Shown: positions 22,824-33,619 of the stretch, in pieces
Numbering within the stretch: the first letter of the stretch is position 1
Layout of the letters: each line of letters opens with the position of its first letter
Source of the DNA: Gracilaria gracilis
Lineage: Eukaryota > Rhodophyta > Florideophyceae > Gracilariales > Gracilariaceae
Length of the DNA stretch: 64,000 nt
Reading direction: 5' to 3'
Assembly (NCBI GenBank): GCA_030374805.1
Contig: JARGSG010000214.1
Location: 518,055-582,054, forward strand
Notes under the pieces: model-generated
Seen by the model: only the letters and a program-made list of their open reading frames with translations
Database searches by the model: none
What the model was told of the DNA's origin: nothing
Position numbers and translations under genes: made by a program

Positions 22824-23324
22824 CCCGGCCCCACGGTGCGGAGTGGGGTGCGAAGTGGGACTCTGCGGAATGTCAATTGAGGCCATCATCGACGTATCCC
22901 AGGTATACAACCCAGCCGATAACAATTCGGCAAGCTTACTCGGGGGTTCCTCCGGACCTTGGAAACGGTAAGGATACTTCTCGCCTAGATGACTTGAAAT
23001 ATTCGTTCTCCAGATAACCACCAAATCCTCACCCTCTAAGGCAGTGGCGCTTAGAAGATGGCCATGCATCGAACGGCAGAGCCCCTTCCCGGTACCACCA
23101 GCAGGCTTCACGCCACGTACTTCCGCAGTACCAACTTCAACCCTGTTCTTGTCCTTTCCAAGGCTGATGAACAAAGATACAGAGTCGCCACCTTTTACCT
23201 TATGTGGCGCGAGAGTACTCGTCTTCTTCTTCATCGCGCGCGGTGTGCCCCGCTCGGAACGCGATTTCGCCCTACGAGGCATGGAGACCTTCGACTTTCC
23301 TATTCCTCGCGTAAAAGGCGCCAT
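22824..23324 (-). pseudogene. Unidentified basic protein truncated by LTR insertion
   Basis: The ATG at 23324 opens a frame with a strongly basic first 50 residues (MAPFTRGIGKSKVSMPRRAK start, then RSERGTPRAMKKKTS). A folded-looking part follows (ALEGEDLVVIWRTNISSHLG, GLYTWDTSMMASIDIP), until the sequence runs into the LTR near 22823. The last ~14 codons of the open frame are LTR sequence. No family was recognised. Plus-strand ORFs here are antisense shadows. Confidence 0.5.
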
Positions 23325-24140
23325 TTCTGACCCCTCGCTGTTCCTCTTCGATCGCGCTGACTCCCGCCCCCCTTTTATGGTTCAAAGGTGCCATGTTGGA
23401 TACAAAGGGTTCAAACAATTCGAAACGCGGATTACGACCGTCGAGAATGCTCGTGAGAACGTATAGTAGACGTACCCTTCTCAATCACGTTCGTTGCCTT
23501 CACTTCCTGACCGAACACTGCGCCCGCTCAATATAGGATTGAACTCAAGGGGTTCCGTATTTCACGTTTTAAAAATCACTATCGCTTTATTTAGAAAGTT
23601 AAATGATCGCCATAACTACTACGTACGCATAGCTATAGAATAAAGGCACCCAGTTTTGAAGAGAAAAAAATGAATTGCGTCCGTTAAGTTTTCTGCATGG
23701 ACAGCGGTCCGGGGTGGAGTGGCGCTTTATCAGTGCCGTGATGGAGCGCCACTGCACCGCAGACCGTGATCCGGAGAGCCGTAAGTTATAACTTCGCCTA
23801 TACTTCCATATCTAGAAATTACCGCACCCCCCTCCCATCCCTGCCTTCTCTTATAACTGTTTATCATCGCATAAGCCCCCCTAACATTGCCCAATTCCCT
23901 TCTGCTCCTCTACTTTGGAGTTCTGGTACCGTTTTGGCGTCTGAACTCCTCATTCACATCGCTAATTACGCAGCCGTCTGCCGTCCGCTCCCGTCTACCA
24001 TCCGCACTCATCTCTCGTTCGCTGCGGTCCCTCGTCAGCCTCCGTCCGTTCGCCCTCGCCGTCCGCTTCCGACGTCAATCATCTGTTTCCTCACGACCGC
24101 TCCCGTTCTCCTTCCGTATTCATAATACAGCCCCCCTTTA
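23325..24140. other. Intergenic, AT-rich then pyrimidine-rich
   Basis: Contains the hairpin at 23705-23766 and a C/T-rich leader (about 23820-24120) before the next ORF. The short plus ORFs (23766-24125, 23887-24213) are low-complexity Ser/Pro/Leu reads of this C/T-rich DNA and are not supported as genes. Confidence 0.4.
23705..23766. repeat. Inverted repeat / hairpin
   Basis: Arms 23705-23726 and 23745-23766 (22 nt each, core AGTGGCGCT/AGCGCCACT, three mismatches) with an 18-nt loop. It lies about 375 bp upstream of the ORF at 24141. It may be a transposon end or a transcribed stem-loop; nothing decides between them. Confidence 0.55.
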
Positions 24141-25217
24141 TTGTTTAAAATGGCTGCCGCAACCACATCTAAGTCTAAGTCACCGTCACCGGCACCTCCG
24201 ACATCCGACATGAAGGTTGGAAAAATGTTCGGTTCTGGGGATGAGCTTCTCACCGCGTGTCTCGCCATCCGTGATCACTATGCGTCGACGATGCGAGAGC
24301 TAGACGAACCTAGGAAAGTGGGACACAGCGAATTCGTTCAATATATCATCAAGAATCGCACTGTCCTAGACGTTGCCAAGAATTACTTCTCTATCCTTCT
24401 CGGACCCACTCACCCGTCATACAGCGACGATGAGCTCAAGGCTGTGTGCGGGAAGGGTTCGTACCGTCAGCTGTATCTGTCGACGAAGTTGCTTGACATC
24501 GTGGACGGAGACAGAGACAGGCGTGTGAGGGATTTTTGTAATTCTTATACCAAAGTGGACTTTCAAGGAATACCGAAGAATGTGACGTTAACCGAATTCT
24601 TCAAGTCCATGAGTATAGCTCCCAGGCGTGTGGGCCGGACAGTTCCCCCTTTCGGTACGAGCATCGTTACACATTTCCAGAGAGTTCTCTTTCTTTCCCT
24701 TATTCAAAAAGTATCTATGGAAAAGCGCCTTCGAGGCCATAAGAGGCGTAAGGGGGAGAAGGGATATTCCACCCTTTTTGGGAATGTGCAAATATCGCAG
24801 AATCTCCAAGCTCAGCGTGCGGGTTTTGGTGTGCAGCTGGTAACAAAGGCCTGGGATTGTTTCTCCCAATTTCTGGGATTCCCTATCGCTGAGGTCATGG
24901 TTCTCCCTTTCCTACTGCACGTGTACGATGACATGCAGTTTAAACTTATTGAAACGCGTTCCGAGGGGTTCCTGCACAAGGACAAAGACCATCGCTTGCT
25001 ACCGTGCAACACGCAAACTCTTCGAGAAGACGAGGTCCAACCGTGGGCATGGAATCTTCCAGAGGACATTGATGTGGCACTCCGAACGCTTGCGAAGGAG
25101 TCCATTTCTGATCTGAACAAGGTTGTTGTGAACGAGCAATTGTGCACAATATCAGACCCTGGACGATGGGGTGTTCTAAAGACGTTTCACAAGGACCCGT
25201 CAAGGGCGTTTGCTTAG
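24141..25217 (+). CDS. Unidentified 358-residue protein upstream of the methyltransferase
   Basis: An undamaged ORF. The more likely start is the second Met at 24150 (AAAATGGC context). It opens with a low-complexity Ser/Pro/Lys stretch, then a globular, helix-rich part (GDELLTACLAIRDHYASTMR, VLDVAKNYFSILLGPTHPSY), a basic patch (KRLRGHKRRKGEKG, about residues 195-210) that could contact nucleic acid, and a C-terminal region with PWAWNLPEDIDVALRTLAKE. No catalytic motif or known domain was recognised. It ends 80 bp before the methyltransferase ORF on the same strand, so the two may form one unit, or this may be the N-terminal part of a once continuous protein. It is intact while its neighbour is not. 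Confidence 0.55.
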   Translation: MFKMAAATTSKSKSPSPAPPTSDMKVGKMFGSGDELLTACLAIRDHYASTMRELDEPRKVGHSEFVQYIIKNRTVLDVAKNYFSILLGPTHPSYSDDELKAVCGKGSYRQLYLSTKLLDIVDGDRDRRVRDFCNSYTKVDFQGIPKNVTLTEFFKSMSIAPRRVGRTVPPFGTSIVTHFQRVLFLSLIQKVSMEKRLRGHKRRKGEKGYSTLFGNVQISQNLQAQRAGFGVQLVTKAWDCFSQFLGFPIAEVMVLPFLLHVYDDMQFKLIETRSEGFLHKDKDHRLLPCNTQTLREDEVQPWAWNLPEDIDVALRTLAKESISDLNKVVVNEQLCTISDPGRWGVLKTFHKDPSRAFA

Positions 25218-25296
25218 AGATTTGATTGTTTCTCTAACTCGCTTATTTCCTCCATCTTGGAGACAATAAGCCCTTTGAAAAATCAAAGAAACACTC

Positions 25297-27272
25297 ATGG
25301 TCCCTGATACATCTCTCACGCCGATATCGAAACCGGAGCTTGCCATTGAAATTCATGACGATGACGATGAGCAGTTAGAAAGGGGGAATCCTTCGGAGGG
25401 GAAACAAGGAGGGGATGGAGATGGCGGAAGTGGAATGGATGTAGTGGGTGAGAGTGGGAATGAAGACGTTGGTGAACAGTCGTCCGACGCTGACATACAG
25501 CCTCCTCCTGCCATTTCCTCTTTGGACGATAAAATGGCATTCCAACATTGTGAACTGGAGATGGAGAAATACTTTCGAATGTATAATTGCGGGTTCGAGG
25601 ATATGATGAAACGGACGAGACTCTGCGAAACAACGGAGTCTCTCCATTGGGGAAAGTTCAACTGGTTCTTATGGACCCACCATACAACATAAGGGCCGAT
25701 AAGAACCGGGAGAACAGTTGCTACGATATGCTGAGCGCTGAGCACATGAAGAAGGCTGCAAAGCTTATATCAAGGCTGCTACGTCCGGGGGGTCATTTCG
25801 TTATCTTCTGTGCATTGGAACAGGTGAACTAGTGGTCGAGGGTGCTTTCCCTTATTGGAGCAAAAGACGAGCAAGCGGTTCCGAGGCGATCGTTTGTTGT
25901 GGACCAGGTCCCAATTCATTTTATACGGTCGCAAGGCAGCCCCATGCGAAACCCGGGACGCAGGTCCTGCTCCTTGTTCCCTGCCATGGAGTATGCAATA
26001 CATGGTGTTCGAAGTGGCCTCTCTTATGCACAGCGTCATGCGATGGTGAACTATGAGAACTTCAACTACGTGCAGTCCAGGTATCTACGGTACCACAGTG
26101 TTATTGACCAGGTACCGCCCATGTCCAATGGGGAGACTCTTCAATGGAAAAGAAAGAAGGAGGGTGGGTGCTACATGTTGCAGAAGATGAGGTCGGAACA
26201 AAAACCTCGCGCGTTTTTGAAGAAGCTGATCAGCAGATTTTCGCAGCCAGGTGATACAGTGGTGGACTTGTTCGCGGGAACTTTTTCGACTGCCATGGCA
26301 TGCATGGAGCTAGAACGTCATCCGAAGTTTATTGGTTGTGAGCTGGACCCTGACTGTTTTGCTCATGCTAGGCACGCGGCAATTGTTCAGTTTGCGATGT
26401 GCATGCGCGATAATGAGACGGACATTCAAATTACGCAGGAGGTCCGAAACTCTGTGAATCGCGTGAGGGACGTATTTCCCAAGTAGAACGCTCGTCCTTC
26501 ACGATCATGGAAGGCTCCATCCAGCTTCCCACAGTATCAGAAGTTCCCACCGTATATTGTAGACTACCTGGCATCGATTTGGCAGGAGGAGGCCATGGCC
26601 ATGATCGGCAGGTGCAAAGCGCTGCATGAGTGGCCGAAAACGTTGCAAGGGGAGATGGGTCTCCTGGATTGGAACGCGATGTTGACACTGAAGGCCACTA
26701 TGTGTGGTTGTCGCATTAGGAAGTCGTCGATTCGTCACAATGACGCAGGAGTGGGAGTGTTTACCACGCGCCGTTTCATGAAGAACGAAGAGATATATTT
26801 CTTTTACGGAACTCTAGTGTACCATGACTTAACGAAGAGGAAGAAGGTACATAAGAAGTATGGGGAAGGGTTGTTGTGAGCCACCGCCATAAGTTTTCGA
26901 ACTTATGCGATGGAAGTTAGCCTGCGAGGCGAGGTATTCCGGAAACTCCCGAAAAGGAGACGAGAAGTACCTACAATCCCTGTATGGATTGTCCCCGCTC
27001 CATTTACGTTGGATGGAACAATTAACGACCCAAAATATATGGAAGGGGATAAAGATAGGGATGCAGTGGAGGATGGCTTGAAACAGCGACGGACTGCCAA
27101 TGTGACGGTGGGTCGAACCCCAGGAACTGGGCGAACTCCACTTCAATTAAGAGAATACCGAATGCTTGCCGTCCGGGCACTTCGGGTTGTAGAAGTGGGA
27201 GCAGAGTTGTTTGCAGATTATGGAATGGAACACAGATGGGGTACGTCTTCGAATCGTATAGTAGTCGACTAG
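25297..27272 (+). pseudogene. DNA amino-methyltransferase fused to a SET-like domain
   Basis: The ORF opens at 25297 with a Glu/Gly/Asp-rich leader (HDDDDEQLERGN), then changes frame at about 25600-25640. The next frame carries DPPYN (25674 onward), the motif IV of N6-adenine/N4-cytosine DNA methyltransferases, GGHFVIFC, a target-recognition-like part, and then VDLFAGTFSTAMA (26262 onward), the AdoMet-binding motif I. Motif IV before I is the beta-class order. In the same frame follow NDAGVGVFTTRRF (26736 onward) and VGAELFADYG (27201 onward), the opening and closing signatures of a SET lysine methyltransferase. The usual NHSC core is not evident; TANVTVG may replace it. In-frame stops: TAG 25830, TAG 26484, TGA 26877. 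The stop at 26484 may be a true end, leaving two adjacent genes. Decay is clear, but the domain calls are good. Confidence 0.75.
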
Positions 27273-27950
27273 AGCTCAATTGATTTATGACTTATAGAAC
27301 CGAAAGATGTACCGTAATATGTGTAAAATCGAATTGTGTACATTTTATTACGCTTTCTCTCTAACTCCCGTGTTCTACAGGGGAGTACGAGAACTCCCCC
27401 AAGTGAGTGGGTGTCGTCACTTTTATCATCCAGTGACGTGAACAAAATGGGGATAGTATTCGGGGGAGTAGGTTGACGTTCAAGTACATAGAATAGAAGA
27501 TACGGAGTACATGTGATATCATGGGAAAGTGTAACAGTTTTTGGCAGTGAGGATTCTTACAGGAAGGGAATTTTCGTGCCAATTTTCGGAAAGTGATTCC
27601 GAAAAGTACTAAAACGGTGCGATATTTCTACCACACGTCGAGTGGAGGTGTGCGTTTCACGGGGGACCTGCGATCACGTCGAGCGGTGAACACGTCTTGC
27701 GGCGAGCGGCGACATCATCTAGAGCGGACCGCCGGGCCATCGTCGTCGTCTGATTCCATATGGGGAAACGTAAAAAGAGCCCTACAAGCAGCAGTAGTCA
27801 CCTAAAGTATGGCCTAGTTATATCCAAAATTGTACTAAACCGCCATAATATCACCAAAATGCGTTTTAATTTAGACCACGTGGCAAGAGTCAATTCCTTC
27901 AAAAACAAATAATGGTTCAGAAGAAGTTGCGAAATAGACCCTTGCACTAC
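27273..27950. other. No recognisable gene
   Basis: 3' flank of the methyltransferase unit. Only small ORFs occur (27361-27582 minus, 27593-27805 plus). The stretch CTTTCTCTCTAACTC near 27350 resembles TTTCTCTAACTC near 25230, downstream of the preceding ORF; this may be a shared 3' signal or chance. Confidence 0.35.
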
Positions 27951-28040
27951 TAAGAGCATCTCCAGCGGCAAGAATATCGACAGTAAAATAGTATTTTGGT
28001 GGCGCACCAATCTCCACCGGCAAAAATTTGGGAGCAAATT

Positions 28041-28107
28041 TTTGAACAGGTTCGGATTTCTGGAGCAAATCGTCTCGATTTGCTCCGGAATTGTGAACCT
28101 GTTCAAA
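28041..28107. repeat. Inverted repeat in the Harbinger leader
   Basis: Arms TTTGAACAGGTTC...GGAGCAAAT (28042 onward) and its inverse ending GAACCTGTTCAAA at 28107; about 32 nt each, with an 8-nt mismatched bulge. It lies between the left TIR and the Myb-like ORF. Position and form suggest a transposase or Myb-protein binding region. Confidence 0.6.
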
Positions 28108-28236
28108 TGAGCGAGAGCAACGCACTATCCACGTGGGTGGTGCTCAATGGCTGCAGAAGGACAACTTTGCCGCCAAAAGAACCGAAACACCGGTTCTTGG
28201 AGATACCAGTAGATATCGTAGGCATACACTTCCATC

Positions 28237-29186
28237 ATGGAACAACTCTCCTCACCCAATGACTGCCCAGACCTGACGAGCTGTCCCAAGATGGAAGCCA
28301 AAAAACCTACCACCAGAGGCCCGAGCTTCACTCCACAGGAAGATGTCGGCATCGCCCGAGCATACATTAAAACATCGGAGGATTCGATACTAGGAACAGA
28401 CCGCAAGAAGAAATTATTCTTTGACGCCATCACAAAAGTCTATAACGAGCTTTATAAACCTGCCAATCGTGCCTCACGCTCTACGGAATGTGTTCGCAAC
28501 CGTACAAAGCTTTTAACGACAAAGTGCGCTCTGTTCTCTGGGTGCTTTGTGCGCGTAATTTGTTTAAATCCATCCGGATACAACGAAGAGGACAAATTTC
28601 GCATGGCAACAGCGCTGTTCAATGGAATCAAGATGAAGAGTCCGAAGGATGATATAGGAGAGCCGTTTAAGTTTAAGGAAGCATGGGAAGTTCTCCGCAA
28701 CCATCCTAAGTTTTCCATCGACGAGGAAATTACCTCAACCTCTTCGGAAGCCGATCCCAGCAGCACTTCTAGGCAGCAAACATGCTCGAAACCTGGCACA
28801 CCTGATCAGATAGAGAAGAAAGATGCCCCGTCGACAGAGTTCTCAGAACGCCCACAAGGTAGAAAGGCGGCGAAAATGGAGTTTACTAAACAGAAGCACT
28901 ATGAAGAGAAGCTGGACGTTGCTCGCCAGGATTACGCCTGCAGCGCGAACGAGCCTCCGAAATGAAGAGACAGAACGATATATCGCTGTTCATGATGACT
29001 GCTGATAGTAGTCCCGAAGCACAGGAGTTCTTAAAAATCTCACAGAAGCGCGTTCTCGACGACCTGAAGGCCGACGAAGCAAAGCGTCACAAGTCGAAGG
29101 AAAGCAGTCCTGTTCCCGCTGACACCGCTACCGAGTCAGCCCCGAAAGCCTCCACTTTGTCGGAAACCCCCCAAACCGATATATAG
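28237..29186 (+). pseudogene. Harbinger Myb/SANT-like DNA-binding protein
   Basis: Residues about 28-110 follow the trihelix/SANT pattern used by the second protein of PIF/Harbinger elements: FTPQEDVGIARAYIKTSEDS, LFFDAITKVYNEL, ALFSGCFVRVICLNPSGYNE, then FKFKEAWEVLRNHPKF. In plant elements this partner binds the transposon ends and brings the transposase into the nucleus. A Ser/Thr-rich linker and a charged C-terminal helix follow. The first frame stops at 28965 (242 residues). The C-terminal tail continues in another frame (28962-29186, LFMMTADSSPEAQEFLKISQ), so one frameshift near 28960 separates them; alternatively the 242-residue form is the functional end. Confidence 0.75.
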
Positions 29187-30662
29187 CCTCTGTTCGGACC
29201 ATCTTACTAAGCTGAAATTGCAGTATGACCTCCAGAAACGCCAAAAAGTCTCACAAGAGAGCGTAGAGCGCCGGAGCGAGCTTGCGAGCGTAGGTGCTCG
29301 CGCGACCGCGTGAGAAAGGAGGTACTGTAGATATAGGTCCCATCGAAATAAAATGGCTACCAAACGCCGATGAGTTCGTGCTGTTTATGATCTTCCGAGC
29401 AAACCCCATAGGTGTTCCATGAAATCGTTTTCCCATTCACTCTGCCTTGCTTCTTGCTGCAGGAACTCACTACTCCTGCAAAGAGCAGCGATTGAGCCTT
29501 TCGGAATTGTTGAGTTTTCGCCCTCCTCCCATACCGGGACCTCACGATGAACAACTTCCTCGCTTGTCCATTCCGTAGATCTTCCCCACGTCAGTTCCTC
29601 AGCGTCCAAGCCTTCTTCCAGCATCATATTATGAAGGATCACACAACAATACATCACGTTCTTCATAGTGTTCACGTGCCAAAAACGTGAGGGTCTGCGT
29701 ATAATATGCCAACGTCCTTGAAGCACGCCAAACGCTCGCTCGACATCCTTCCGCCTGCCTTCCTGCCTCTTGGCATGATTCTTTTCTTTCTTTGTTACAG
29801 GTTCCTCTATAGTATGAATGAAAATGGGGTACCTAGGATAGACTCCATCGCAAAGAAAATACGAAATTGTTTGGTGCTTGCTGTTCAGATCGTAGGACAC
29901 CTTTGGTGGAAAGCTTCCGTCCGATATTTTGTTTAGTAAAGGAGAATTCTCTAAGACGTTTAAGTCGTTGCCACTTCCCGGGGTACCAAAGAACGCGTGC
30001 CAAATCCAAAGCCGGTCGTCCGCGATGGCTTCTAATGTTACTCCCGGTGTCCGCTCCTTCCCTTGATATTGCCCTCTCCACGCAACTGGACAGTTCTTCC
30101 ATATCCATTTCGAACAATCAATGCTGCCCATCATCCCCGGGAATCCAAGACGTTGTGTGCGTGCCAGCACCTTTTTCAGGTCAGACTCTGTCGGACTACG
30201 GAGGTATTCTTCGCCGAAACTATCAATGACACAACTACAAAACCGTTTGACGCATTCAGAGGCTGTAGATTCTGACATACGACCATACTCGTCAACGAAA
30301 TCCGCTGCACACCCATAAGCCAGTATGCGCAATGAAGCGGTGACTTTTTGTTCCACACTAAACCCACGACGTCCTGTGAAATCGTTGTGTTGCTGAAAGT
30401 AGCGTTGCGTTCCTTTCAATTGGTTGCAGAGGCGATGAAAAACAGTACGGGAGACTCGAAACCGCCTACGGAAGTGACCTGAGTGATAGACCGGTGAGCT
30501 TGAAAGATAATCATTATGCAACTGTTTGTGGCCTGCCTCTCGTTGTCGGTCAATGTTACTTTTGCGGCCTTTGGTGGATCCGCCATGTGGCCGTTGGTCT
30601 GGTTCGCTCTCTGAGCTGGAGAGCAGGTCATGGACGAGCTCTTCTAGTGTCTATTTGACAAC

Positions 30663-30700
30663 TGACCTCATATGAGGTCAATTGACCTCATATGAGGTCA
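30663..30700. repeat. Paired palindromes, left end of nested element
   Basis: TGACCTCATATGAGGTCA at 30663-30680 and again at 30683-30700. Each is a perfect 18-bp palindrome. Confidence 0.9.
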
Positions 30701-31631
30701 AAATATAACACTTTATAAAAATTGATGTAAACCAGTTCAGAGTCTCTAAAGCACCTCTCTAGAACCGCATTCGGCATCACATTCATGGCGGAGTAGAACA
30801 TCTAGTACAAAAAACGACGCTGAGTAGTAATTGGGGAAAAGATATATTTGCTACACTAGAAATTTTAATCAAATTTTAACTTCTTCAACGAAAAGAAGTT
30901 TTTTTATCCTTTTTCCTAAAGTAAACCAGAAAACCTCGACAACATATATTCAACCTCTTTCTAATTGCTCTCAGAATAAAGGGTGTTAAGGGCCTGGTAT
31001 AATTTACAATAGTTTTTCCACAACTTTGAAATGCCGGACTTCTCAAATTTAATAGAAATTCTATCTGGAAAGCTATGGACATCATTTTTGCAGACTTGTG
31101 AAACTACCACGTTACAAAACTGTTTTTGAGGCTCTTTTAGGTGCAATGATGCGAACTGAAACAAAAACAAACCTGATAATGGTACTGCTTTACGACTTCA
31201 TGTGACTCAATGTACTATAAAGATTGAATGTTCTCTGCGTAGGCCAGTATGGTAAATGTGTTTAAAAGCAGTCAGAATGCTTATATATCTCTTGCACACA
31301 TACGTTTGGCTCATTTAATATTAAAAAGTGCGTTATCTCAATACTAGCTGATCGTCAAGAACTATAGCAACAAAAACATTCCGTACTTTTGAAGCATTAT
31401 AAGCAGTTTTTAAGTTATATATAGAATTTTTGCGCGTTTAAACCTAAATAGTAATTCTACATGCAATCAGATGACTACTAAAGCACTTATTGCTTGGAAT
31501 TGGTTCGCTTCAAATGATTATTTGGGGTTATGAAACTAGTTTGATTGCATAATTGTATCTGTTTTCTAATGAATCGCTGAATTATGTGCAAAGCTTTATC
31601 CAATTTTTTACATTTCTCTCACTATCTGTGC

Positions 31632-31670
31632 TGACCTCATATGAGGTCATTTTGACCTCATATGAGGTCA
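31632..31670. repeat. Paired palindromes, right end of nested element
   Basis: The same 18-bp palindrome at 31632-31649 and 31653-31670, mirroring the left end. Probable transposase-binding sites. Confidence 0.9.
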
Positions 31671-31896
31671 ACGCGCTGGTCCGATAGACACTAGAGCTTC
31701 ATCAAGCTCATCTTTCATGAGCGATGAAGCCATGTCTTGCTTGCTTGGCGTATGGACAAGGAAGGCCGTTGGAGAAGTGCAGTGCTGAAGCAAATGAGCA
31801 TATCAGCAAAAAATGTTGGCCCAATTACATCGCGACACGTCGGGAACGTTTTGCTGATTTACTGCCGCATTTAGCTGCCCCGTGGAGATGCTCTAA

Positions 31897-32500
31897 GCAT
31901 GTTCTGGGCTACTCACGGGACTTCTGTCCTACCGTAGAGTCCCTTCTGATATGGCACCATATCAACTTCTCCTTTCAAAGCGCGCCCCAGTTACAGGCGG
32001 CGTTGCGCGCATAGCAGCGTTTCCTAGATCCAAAAACATTGTGCGGTGTCATTGCGTGTGTTTTCTAGTCGCTGGCGCGCCGCGCACCGCGTCCGCCACG
32101 TTCGTCTTCGCTGCCTCTGCCCTGTCCTTCTCCGTGTTCTTGGCGTCGCGTGTCAGCGCGACCGGAAAGCTTCTGTCTTTGCTGCCGCTTGCCGCCTTTC
32201 TCTCATCTCCATTTATCAGACTGCTGCAGCCACCCCGCTGTTCTCGGTACCATGCCCCCCTCACAAAGCAGCCGTAGCGAACCTGGTCGTGCGATGCAAC
32301 AACATGCGGTTGCTACCTTGCAACACCACTACGCCCATGCGTCCTCCCTCTCGCTCCTACGTTGGGCCGGCACCGACTCCGCTAAGAGCATCGCCGCTAA
32401 CTATCAATTCATAACTATCTTGCGTAGCGAGGATGTAAATCCGCTCATTTCCAAAGTATACATTACAATAGCATCCCTTTGTTTCCTCTTGTTCTGTGCA
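31897..32500. other. No recognisable gene
   Basis: Spans the junction between the Harbinger element and the gyrA fragment. Several overlapping Ser/Arg/Leu-rich ORFs (31951-32277, 32046-32414, 32150-32674 plus) are unsupported. The minus-strand gyrA-frame ORF continues to 32357, but its last ~55 codons do not resemble gyrase. Confidence 0.35.
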
Positions 32501-32523
32501 CCCAAGTCTCGGTATGGGCACAT

Positions 32524-33619
32524 CTCGAACTATGACACGTCCGCGACCAGTTCGATACATTTCTTGCGCGCCCTTCGTACCCAGAATCTGCCCACCTGTG
32601 GGAAAGTCTGGAGCCGCTACCAGTTCGAACAACTGTTCGTGGGCAATGTTTGGATCTCTTATGAGCGCAATTAGGGCGGATACAAGTTCACTGAGGTTGT
32701 GTGGCGGAGTATTGGTTGCCATGCCGACAGCAATACCAGAACCTCCGATGACCAAGAGATTGGCAAGCTTGACAGGCAGAACAAGCGGTTCGTTCTCCGA
32801 ACCGTCAAAATTTGGCTTGAAAGAAACGGTGTTGCGATCAATGTCAGAGAGAAATGTGTCAGTGGCGAGACGGGACAGTTTAAATTCAGTATATCGCACA
32901 GCAGCAGGAGGATCTTCATCTGTGGAACCGAAATTTTTGCGACCGTCTACGAGAGAAACTGACATGGAGAAAGACTGAGCCATGCGAACAAGCGCATCAT
33001 GTACTGCGGTGTCGCCATGAGGATGATAATTTCCAAGAACCTCTCCGACCACACGCGCACACTTGCGAAACTGACCGTTGGGACTTAAGCCAAGCACATT
33101 CATGGCATACAGGATACAACGATGCACCATTTTCAGTCCGTCACGCACGTCTGGCATGGCGCGACCTAGAATGAGGGACATGGCATAACCCATGTAAGGA
33201 TGCTCCATCTCAAGTCTCAAATCGGTCTTGGTGACATTCAACGACGAGCTGTCACTGCCTGAAGTGGCATTCTCTGCGTTCATACTGAGCAGAACCATTC
33301 GTCTGCGCGCCGCGTAAGTGCGCGAAAGCCCGTGCGGCCGCGTCCATCGAGCGATGAAATGAGAACGAAGGGCGGAATTTAGCGTAAGGGGGGCGCACGT
33401 GGTGATGAAGACGGCGAAACATTGTGACCGACGGGTTGAGGGTTTCGGATGGCATCGTTCAGCGCGCGGCTGTTGGTATGGTGGGGGTGGGCGTGCGGAA
33501 GGCTGGTGCGTGCAGGCTGCGCGGCGAGGTCGGCGTCGGCGCAGCGGACTCGTCAAAATCTGATGTGCTGAAAGCACGCGTAGATCAACGAGGAGATAGC
33601 ACCACGCGCGCAATGTCAC
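32524..33619 (-). pseudogene. gyrA: DNA gyrase subunit A, N-terminal fragment (plastid type)
   Basis: GyrA is the DNA-breaking subunit of the bacterial-type topoisomerase that supercoils plastid DNA. Residues about 137-366 of the open frame match the start of its breakage-reunion domain: [39 protein letters not shown], and [13 protein letters not shown] with the catalytic Tyr at residue 243. The match ends after [12 protein letters not shown], so roughly two thirds of the protein is missing and the frame runs on into unrelated sequence to 32357. The basic, Ser/Arg-rich N-terminus could be a transit peptide; its true start is uncertain (33619, or a Met near 33283). No stop breaks the retained part. 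It lies head to head with the chlH relic. Confidence 0.85.

Larger units (their letters stand above)
30645..31693. mobile_element. Nested non-autonomous element with palindromic ends
   Basis: Ends are inverted: TAGTGTCTAT at 30645 and ATAGACACTA ending 31693. Just inside each end sit two copies of the palindrome TGACCTCATATGAGGTCA. The interior is AT-rich and non-coding. The target was the Harbinger transposase gene: on the minus strand the flanks are GAAGCTC and GAAGAGCTC, i.e. an 8-9-bp duplication with two bases lost on one side, as hAT or Mutator-like elements make. No transposase is encoded, so it must be mobilised in trans. Confidence 0.75.
29385..31733 (-). pseudogene. PIF/Harbinger transposase, split by a nested element
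   Basis: The main part, 30643 down to 29385, is open and encodes a plant-type DDE_Tnp_4 transposase. Counting from 30521, the catalytic residues are Asp 135 (MMGSIDCSKW), Asp 225 (YFLCDGVYP) and Glu 261 (VERAFGVLQGRW), with the conserved PGSGNDLNVL between. The start is not where the open frame begins: an ATG at 31733 opens MASSLMKDELDEA, which is cut at 31695 by the nested element (30645-31693) and resumes at 30643 with EELVHDLLSSSESEP. Removing the insert and one copy of the duplicated flank rejoins the reading. The catalytic part itself looks undamaged. Confidence 0.85.
27954..31893. mobile_element. PIF/Harbinger transposon with TAA duplication and nested insert
   Basis: The ends are inverted copies starting GAGCATCTCCA (27954 onward, and 31893 backward), similar over about 18 bp. 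TAA lies directly outside both (27951-27953 and 31894-31896), the 3-bp duplication typical of PIF/Harbinger. Inside are the two proteins these elements carry: a Myb/SANT-like DNA-binding protein on the plus strand and a DDE transposase on the minus strand, facing each other. A further 1.05-kb element sits inside the transposase gene. Without it, the element would be about 2.9 kb. Confidence 0.85.

Noticed and set aside
25810-25870. Short intron in the methyltransferase around the TAG at 25830
   Set aside because: GT-AG boundaries would give an intron under 40 bp and shift the frame; reading through with the stop as a former Gln keeps the family alignment.
30663-31670. TGACCTCATATGAGGTCA as a nuclear-receptor-type response element
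   Set aside because: The half-site resemblance is coincidental in a lineage without such receptors; the paired position at both element ends fits transposon termini better.
33424-33612. N-terminal extension of the chlH open frame
   Set aside because: It is antisense to the gyrA leader and has no resemblance to the ChlH N-terminus; the match begins after 33613.
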